NCBI GenBank assembly: GCA_033816765.1
Contig: CM066289.1
Coordinates: 2,976,001-3,040,000, forward strand
Source: Nothopassalora personata
Lineage: Eukaryota; Ascomycota; Dothideomycetes; Mycosphaerellales; Mycosphaerellaceae
Reading direction: 5' to 3'
Length of the DNA stretch: 64,000 nt
Positions 55,832 through 64,000 of the stretch are shown here, piece by piece. Under the pieces are notes generated by a model that saw only the letters and a program-made list of their open reading frames with translations, ran no database searches and was not told the origin of the DNA. Numbering within the stretch: position 1 is the first letter of the stretch; each line of letters starts with the position of its first letter. A program made the translations under genes and the position numbers.

Positions 55832-58741
55832 TTAGTTCCACTTAGTCTCATACAACTCCTTTGTCTAGACCTACTCGTTATCGTAGCTAACACTAGTCTC
55901 ACTAGACGCGTCCCTAAGTAGCTAGTTAGTAAAGTTCCTATAGTAGTTACGGAAGAAGCTCTCATTACGCCCTTCGCTTATAAAGCACATCTACTCGAGA
56001 GTAGTGACTAAGCTAAGCTACTTATCTATTAATTGTATAGCTCGGACGCGCCAATTATGTATCTTCTTATAGAAGAGCTCCGAGTCTAGGCGGACCGTAG
56101 CATTAAGCTACCTTCTAGTATTAAGGATGACTTTATTATCGTTCTAAGACTTTAAACCCGCTAGGGCATCGGATAGAGGGCTAATGCTACTAAGGTGTAC
56201 GACCGTAGGAAAAGGATAGCCGGGTACTAGGCGTCGATACTTAAACCCTATAGCGCTCTTACTTAGCGTCTTAAAGTTACGATAGAGGTCCATCACCTAG
56301 TGTATGCTCTAGCTTCTCTAGAGTTTAAGATAGTCGTCGTCGCGGATCTCGATAAAGTAAGGGTTAATCTAATATAGTGTCCTCTTATGTGCGGCCTGCC
56401 TTATTAGAATGCCTATAGTAGTTACCCGCATTTGCCTAGCGCTTAGGTCCTCTCTAAACTAGCTAATGCTGTTCTTACTTAGGTAATTCTAGACCCTAAC
56501 CGAGAAGAAACGCTTAAATCGGCCGTCTTCTATACAGTCGTTAATCTAGCACTACTAGATAAACTCTCTAGTATTCCCTTTCTTATAAAAACCGTGTAAA
56601 AACTCCGGCCCACTAGTGCCCTCTAAGTTAAGAGAGTACAGCATGTTAAGCCGGTTACTAGTTTAGTAGTTTTCAATTTCGAGGTTTAAGTCGACCCTAG
56701 CATACTACACTATAGTGTTCGCGTTACCCCCCTAATAAGCCCTATTAAAGCTAAAAATCGTAGGCCTAGGGAAGGAGATGAACCGAGTGTAGTGTTAAGG
56801 GTGTAGCGCCACTTATAAGAGCTATAGCCCGGGGTCTTATCGCATAATCTATTAGCTTAGAGAATACTACATGTTCTAGTAGACGCCGCCGTTACTAACC
56901 TTATTCAATTCTCGTAGGTGCTATCGGTACACGTCGAATTCTCGACTTATTATTTCTCTAACTAATTTAACCCGCGGTGCTAGTTTAGCGTTATTGTACT
57001 AGTATAGCATGTTGCCATTAATGTAGGTACCGGTACTATTAAGATCGGCTTAGTTAGCTTCATTAATGCCGAATTTGTCGAGGATCTAGTTATAGTTAGT
57101 ATACGTAACGATGCTACTCGTAGTGCCGACTTTACCTCAAATACGGAGGTAGCTAAGCGGGTTAATAGTCTTCTAACTACGCTTATTAGGGCGAAACCAC
57201 GACCCATTCTTCACCTTAATAGCTAAAAAACTCTTACCTTTAAAGAGCTAGTCTTAGACCTTAAGCGCGCGCTTACATAGGGTATTAGCGGTAATACCGG
57301 GATTCGTAACGAAGTAGAGGGCCTTATAGTAGAAATCTCGAACATGCTAATCGCACATTACAGCGCTAACCTTACTATCCCTCTTAAGAACGTCCGAGAC
57401 AGCATATTCGAGCATCTCAAGGCCCGCTATCCGGTACTTAGGTAGCTAGTTAATACTATCTACATTAATCGAGTTTCTAAACTTAACGCTACAGTACCGC
57501 TTATTATAGGTGCAGTTAGCGCGCTTAATCCGGAGGGCCTCGTCTTCTTATAGGATCTAATCCTTAAAGACTAATACATCCCTAATTATAGCCGAAGGTA
57601 ACATAGTAAGTATCGGATCACTATTCTTAGTTAGGGCCGGAGTAGATCGTAGGGTACTAACCGGTATACCTAGCGGACTGCCCTCGCGTATAGGTGCGCT
57701 ATCTAGCGTTCGGTTAGGCGAGGATCGAGTAGGCGCAGTTATGCCCTTACCTATACTCTCGCCTATACGGAGCTACTTAAGTCGACTCGACTTACGACCG
57801 CCTCTCGATAGGACTATAGGCTAGGTAGAGGCTAGTAGAGTTAGCGTAGTACTCTTTGCACGTCCTTTACCTTTACTACCCGGTAGCTAACGTAGCTAAG
57901 GCTGTTGTTAGCTAGATGGTCTAGGTTAAGCTATACTGTCCTCCGGGAACGCGGACTTCTTAGTAATAGTACCCTCTATAAAGTATAGAAGGCTATCCTT
58001 ATAGACGGCTAGGCGGTGTCTTCTAATAATCTCCCTACTCTTAGCCGACTGCGGATTAATGCTACGTACTTTAGCCTCCCTATCGTACCGGGTAAGATTA
58101 CTAGGCTCTAGAATTCGCTTACGATCTATGCCCTTACGGCCGATCCTTATACGCTAGATTAATGCCCTCTAAATTCTACTAATAGCCCTACTGTAGTCTA
58201 GGTACTTATTAATAAAGACCGTGAACTAGCGGCGCCCGCTGTTAGTACTATAAAGCTCGGAGATAACGCGTCGATTAAGAATCTTATTATCTATCTACTA
58301 TAGCTAGGAGCGGGTAAGCGTAGCTCGAAGAGTCTTCCTACGATTACGAATCTCTAAACCGGTCTTACGAATCTTACCGACGATAGGAAATAAGACATCG
58401 AGCTTCTTATTACTAAGGAATTTATCCTTATAGCTCTTACCTATACCGCTCTTAACTTCCTCGAAAAACAGGTTAACCTAGACGAAGTAGTCTTCGAATA
58501 CCTTCTCGAAGCCCTTATAGAAGTCCTTTAACACCTTAACCCGCTTCTAAGGACTAAGCTCCCGGAACATAACATTAGCGGCGGTCTTTAGCGTATTCGT
58601 ATTAGTAAGGATATACTTAACGTTATCCGGTAGACGGAGGGACTCGAACAAGGTCTAAGGTAGGCGGGTAAGCCTAGTAACAGTACTAGTAAGCGCTATA
58701 CTCGAACTAGCCGGGCGTAACGAAGGACTAGCTAAAGCTAT
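55832..58741 (-). pseudogene. Relic A2 ORF2 (full length, RIP-degraded)
   Basis: It runs from the mutated start (58,739-58,741, ATA) to the TAA at 55,832-55,834; 2910 nt against 2904 in the intact copy, so nearly colinear. It has many TAG/TAA codons. The best open piece, 56,980-57,207, still resembles the intact sequence, though that frame is not the ORF2 frame. It shows that ORF2 is ancestral to the family. Confidence 0.88.
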
Positions 58742-59367
58742 AATAACTAGGATTCGCTAGTAGTAAGATCGTAAGAGTTAGCTATCTCGTAGTACTACTC
58801 TAGAGTGTTAGTAAGCTTTAAAAGCTTAATGTCGGGGTAGGGGGCTTTAAAGAAGGTTAAGGTCGTAAAGAGAGAGGCTAAAGAACTGTCTAATGTATGT
58901 AGTAGTAGTAGATAGATGTGTTCGTAGTTAGTAAGGATGTGCTAGTATAGATAGGGTGTTAGTATTTAAAGAAAAAGAGAGGAAGTAGTAGGTAGAGAGC
59001 TACGCTTAAGTATACCTCTTAGCGTATGTCCCTATAACCGTTATAAGGTAGTAGTACCGAGACCGGTCTTATAAGTAGTAAGAGTAGTACTATTAAGGTT
59101 ACACTAAAGGTCCGATAACCCTATATATAACCGAAAACCAGTGCTAGTAACTACCTAGGTAAGCATTTAATAGAGGCATACTATACTATTACGTAATCCA
59201 ATTTACCGGTCCCGGGACCGGTAAATGTAACTCTACTAACTAAGGTCTAACTAAGGTTAGAACACCCTATAAAGTAAAGTCTAGATAACCGAATTGGCTT
59301 AATAAACTAAAGGGCATACGTAACACATGCCTAAGGGAAGTAAACTCCGTACGCTATTACTGACTAA
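58742..59367 (-). other. Relic A2 spacer between pol and ORF2
   Basis: Colinear with 45,774-46,373. The palindrome is perfect at 59,201-59,226 despite RIP around it; the E-box is lost. Confidence 0.8.
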
Positions 59368-62300
59368 TTAGTTCTTAGCCTCGATCCTACTGAACTATGA
59401 AATTTTAGCTATAGAAAGGTTATAAGGCCTAACCTATAGCTTCTTAGATTCCGGTTTTGGATCCGATCCCCTTTCGTTAACTCCTACAGGTAGCACCTCT
59501 TCGTCGGCGATAGGCTCGATCTCGTTCGCATTACTACTGTCTTTGCTATTAGCGACGCTATTAGCGACTTCTCCCTCCCCTATTACGAGATCGATCCTAT
59601 TATCTAAGCTTAGTACTCCTATGTTATCCGGGCGAAGCTCTAGAACTAGCTTAAGGTTTTCTCGTGCCTAAACACCCTTTATTAGCGTGCTATTAAGTTC
59701 CTTAAGAATATAGGTACTAAATTCCCTAGAGACACTAGACACCCGATATAGACCTTACTATCGGTAACCGATCTTACGTAAGAAGTCGTCCTTATATAGC
59801 TTATCGAATCTTATAATAAGGTCGCCCTTCTAGAAACTAATAAAGTTAATATTCCGGTAAGAATTAAAGTAGTCCTTACTAAGTTCTCTTAGTCGCTTCT
59901 TCCGAGCATGTAGCTCTTCTAAACTAAGGTCTCGAGCCTAGAGTTAACGCGTACGTATAGTAAGTAGGTCCTTAGTCGTCCTTACCGATCCCTATTAATA
60001 ATTAGCCTACGTTAGGTACTTAACCTTAATTAGTAGAATCGTACGATAGCTATATAGGACCTAAGCTAGCGTTATTCTAGTAGTACGACAGGTCGTAGTC
60101 CTATTAGCCTATAACATAGCGGGTACCTATTACTCCTATTCGCGGTATGTGTTCCTTATAAGCTTTACTAAAGCTATAAGAATCGGACGGTATCTAACCT
60201 CGACCGGAGTATTAGACTACGGATAGTACGGTAATATTCGGATCCTTCGAATACTAAGTCCTACGAGTAACCGCTTAACCTTAGCCGCATAAACCGTAGC
60301 GTTATTAAGCACAATTTTAGTATAGTAGCCGTACCTATAGAAGACATCCTTATATAGAAACTTAGTAACCGTCTTAGAGCTAGGAGGTACCCTCGTTACT
60401 CTAGCCTCGATCTAGTTACTAAGTACTTCGCGCGTAACTAGGAGGTATCTATTTTTATGCACCTAGACGGGGTCCGAGTACTACTTCTTACTAATAACCT
60501 AAGGGGTCGATAAGTAAAGCTTACTAGCGCGCTAGTTACCTTCGCGAAACCTATAAGGAGTATAACTTCGAACCTACGTAGAGACATCGGCGAAGTACCC
60601 GTCCTAGTAATACCGATCGGAAATAAGGTTATATACGACCTTAGCGCTACGGTAACCGTGTCTCTTATAGCATTCTATAACGATCTCCTTCTTTGCCTTA
60701 TTATCGTTAATTATAAGTTGTAACGGTACTCCTCGGTGCTTCTAGAAGAATAGTAACTAATCCCGGACAAAGAAGTTAACGCTCTTCTTTACTAGCCGCC
60801 GGTACTTAGCGCGGGTAATACTATCGGGCCGGGTCCTAGTTTCTATAACCTAAGTAAGCTACTAAGAGCTTTTAGAATATTAGTCCCCGAGATGTCGTGT
60901 TTTCTAGATTTTAACTAGATAGGTGTCGACCGGCTCCGGGTACCCGAATAGCTTATTATTAATTATCCGGTCGACTTTGTCTTCGTTAGCTTCCCTAGGT
61001 TCCTAAGGTGTAGAGGGTCTACGAGACAGGGCATCTAGGCTAGTATACCTAGTCCCCGTAACGTGCTTTACTTCGAACGTAAATAGCCTAATCTATATAA
61101 CCTACCGGGCTATTACCGAGTTAGGTAGGTCCGAAGCCGGCCCGTTAAGCTACTATACAAGTGTCTTAGTATTAACCTTAAGGACAAAATTAACGCTAGT
61201 AATATATCTCTAGATCTTCTTAAGCCCCTTAAGGACCCTAAGGCATTCCCGCTTACTAGCATTATATCTAGATTCTAACGCGTTCTAGATTCTACTCTTA
61301 TACCGCACCGGGTAACGCCGTCGGGTGCTATCTATTAATTCTTAAGAAACGATACATCCCTATCTAGTACCGCTAGTATTAACTAAGACAAAGATAGACC
61401 TAGCACTAGGTAAGTAGTAGAGGGTAACTAAGGCTATAGCCTATATAAGATATCTAGTAACCTCTTCTTTCGAGAACTACTTATTTTCTATCTAGGTGAA
61501 CTAGGTGTCCTTCTTTAGTAGCTTGTACATTAGTCGAGCAATAATAACGAACTAGGGGATCTATATCCGGAAGTATACACATAGCCCTATATAGGTACGG
61601 ACCTCCTTAATATAGGTAGGCGTAGGCTAATCTAGGATCTTAGCTATAACCTTTAGGTTAGGATAGCGACTATCCGGGCTAGTAACGTACCTAATAATCT
61701 TAAGCTTTCCGTATAACTATTAAGATTTGCCTCTAGTAACTACCGCACTAGCTCTTTCTAAGTTAGTAAGAACTAGATCTAGGGAAACAATATGCTTAAC
61801 GACCTATTTCCTTAACCTAGGCTCTACTTCTATATTCCTATAGTCCTTAGTTAGTCCCTTAATACCGATGTTATCGAGAAACGGCTTCGCTCGATACAAG
61901 ATATAATTAAGTAGAATCTTTATTACCGTACGCACGAACTAAGCAACTAAATTAGTAGCCCCTTAAGGTAGAGTCGTGTTGCGTACTAGGCTAAGAGGAG
62001 TTATAAAGGCTATTAAGTCCCGGCAGGACTTATCTAAAGTGATCTAATTATAACCTAAAAACAGGTCTATAAGTGAAGCAACTCGGTAACCGGCAAAATC
62101 CTCTAAGAAGCTATCCGTGTCCGGTGGAATGTTAGCATCGCGTATAGTAACCTTATTTAGGAGTATAGCTAAGTTAATTAACCGATATAGTACATCGCTT
62201 CTAGAGGTATTAACCTTCTTTACGACTAGGAACCAGCTATTAGAGTATGCCCCTTATAAGTATTCTAGGATGTTGTTCTTAATCCGGGCTCTAATTATGC

Positions 62301-64000
62301 GCTTAACGATTGCCCTAAGACTTAGGTATAACCGGATAGGGCGTACCTACTATAGCCTATAAGGAACCGTGTTAATCTTCTAAGGTAGCACGACGTCGTA
62401 CCTAATTTGCCTTATGTAACTAAAATCCTAAGCGAGGACTGCCTCCCGGTTGTAGAGCATCTTATCGAATAAGGCCCTTTCTATTAGCAATAGCTTAATG
62501 CTAACCTTAATTAAGGTAAGTCGTTCTAGAGTAATTCGGCTACCTCGCTTAATACTTAAGAATTTCTTAGTTAAGTACTTCCTATCGAACGGTCCTTATC
62601 CTTTAGGCATCTTAGATTCTAGGTATAGTGCCCTGCGCTTCCATTCTATATCTCCCTTAACTCGTAATTCTAGGCGTTCGTAAACGCTCGCGTCTACTAG
62701 CTTCTTCTTATCCGCCATACGCTTGTATATCGTAAAGACCTGCGGCATCCTAATATTAGCTATATGTTAGCCTACTTATTACTTTCGTGCCTAAGCATTT
62801 AATGTAGATTGCCTTAGGATCTCGGAAGGCTAATCCCCTTAAACTAAATAAACGTTAGTAATAGAATCTCCCTTAAACGCGCCTATTCCAATTTCTATAA
62901 CTCGTTCCTTTGCTCTAGCAGTCCTAAGCAATCCTAATAAGTGAGCTAAATAGTTGCTAGGCGTTAGAGTCTTACCGGGTTCCTATAGATACGTCGTGTC
63001 GTCCTATAGATACGTCGTGTCGTAGTCGTATCCGTTTTCCTTACTATAGCTATTTACCGGTCCCGGGACCGGTAAATTAAAGTCCGAGGTTTTTCCGAGA
63101 TAGTGCGAGAACCTTACTAATTTTATTAAATCCGGCTTTAGTAAATCGGTGGGTTAAGCGCCGTAACTTAACCTACCCTTCCATTTCCCGACGCTTTTAA
63201 TAGTTCTTAAAGGGTCTTACACCTATCCGAGCTAACTAGAGCAGTAAACATAACACTTTCACCTTTACGGCTAATAATAGTCCCCTCCTATGAACTATTA
63301 TCGCAGTTACGGGTAGTGAGTCGTACCTTACGGGCCTACGGACGTCCTAGGATTGTTAGTGAGTTTAGATCCGAGGAGATAAACATGTCTATTTAGTAGT
63401 GAACCCTAAATACCTAAACATCTAAATTGCCTATAACACCTTTAAACTAGGCCCGCCCTCTAGCACCTCAAAAGGTGAGCTAAGCACTCGACATTACCGG
63501 TAACCTAAATCTATAAGCGTTCCTCTAGCCGATGATATTTACCTCGGAACCCTCGTTAATTAGGCACCTAATCTAGTTCTTGTTTATCCCGAACTCCGCT
63601 ACTACCTAAGGACTAGGGACTATAGCAAAGTTGTTAAGGACACTAGAGAGCCCGATTTTCTTAACGTCCTTATAGAGCTTAGTAGTAGGAACCGCTCCTT
63701 TAGAGTAAAGTATAGTTAAATATACTCCGACATACTAGGCCTAACTATCTTCGCGGAAGACCTCCTTATTATACTTAGGTTCATCTTTATAGGTAACCAC
63801 TTGTCTAGTACGAACCTTAGGGTCCTTTCCTATAAGGTGTCGCACTATAGCGAGCTTCTCCTAAAGAGCGGGGGTGTTAGTAACGCGACCGAAGAGGGCA
63901 GCCTCGAACTAGCGACTATATCGAAACTAATCTTAGGCGTTCATATTAGGAAACGTTGTCTAGAGGATCTAATTAATCTAGTAGATAATACCCTCTTCCT
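59368..64000 (-). pseudogene. Relic A2 Gag-Pol, C-terminal two thirds (continues beyond right edge)
   Basis: It matches intact 41,180-45,773 (residues about 695-2224) in reverse complement, with pervasive CA/TG to TA change and a 21-nt tandem duplication near 62,985-63,025. The stop is at 59,368-59,370. The palindrome copy is at 63,052-63,077. Confidence 0.9.

Larger units (their letters stand above)
50072..56340. repeat. Large inverted repeat formed by two element A relics
   Basis: The left arm is about 50,072-51,592, and the right arm about 54,845-56,340 in reverse complement. Both contain the ORF2 C-terminus, 3' region and 394-bp LTR. The 3.25-kb spacer is element D. The arms are imperfect because RIP hit them separately. 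Confidence 0.75.

Noticed and set aside
25191..64000. Host genes inside the repeat block
   Set aside because: Every open frame of size is explained by element A, B or D sequence, and the remaining gaps are short and non-coding.

Overview
The window reads as nuclear DNA of a filamentous ascomycete. Its genes carry short GT-AG introns (about 48-140 nt), it encodes the fused pentafunctional AROM protein, and its repeats show repeat-induced point mutation (RIP). A Dothideomycete is likely but not provable from this sequence. It has two sharply different halves. Positions 1-25,100 are gene-dense single-copy DNA. Positions 25,190-64,000 are one nest of LTR retrotransposons plus a LINE remnant with no host gene that I can see.

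Genic half, left to right: a mitochondrial ribosomal protein (uS15m-like, minus, cut by the window edge); cytosolic 40S protein S0/uS2 (plus, divergent from the first); AROM (ARO1); a decayed secreted GH20 hexosaminidase-like gene; the autophagy lipid-transfer protein ATG2 (minus, with an 18-nt last exon); a CECR1/ADGF-type adenosine deaminase-like protein; a secreted S10 serine carboxypeptidase; an eight-exon MFS sugar transporter; and mitochondrial release factor 1 (minus). These are mostly housekeeping genes without a shared pathway. Exon structures were fixed by splice motifs and by phase-consistent family reading frames.

Repeat half. Four element types are present. (1) A LINE ORF1 remnant. 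(2) Element D, a Ty3/Gypsy chromovirus, RIP-ruined, with a 5' half at about 26.7-29.2 kb and a 3' half at 51.6-54.6 kb. (3) Element A, a large Gypsy family with an intact 11.57-kb copy at 38,498-50,066 (identical LTRs, a 2224-residue Gag-Pol and a second 967-residue sense ORF of unknown function). It sits inside a RIP-ruined copy of its own ORF2, and another ruined copy runs on the minus strand to the right edge. (4) Element B, a non-autonomous 2.45-kb element on the minus strand (Gag only) that carries an antisense ORF. It occurs twice, plus one solo LTR.

Most notable observations: a cysteine-rich, coiled-coil protein encoded antisense between the sense genes and the 3' LTR in both D and B; exchange of that antisense ORF together with the U3 promoter half of the LTR between two B copies whose gag is almost identical; an R/PBS pair that covaries between B and D, as expected for self-primed reverse transcription; and a 26-bp palindrome recurring at three fixed places in element A (LTR, pol, and the region upstream of ORF2), next to an E-box in two of them. 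Flank mismatches at several nesting levels suggest that one crossover between two B insertions assembled the present locus. All percent-identity statements are by eye.
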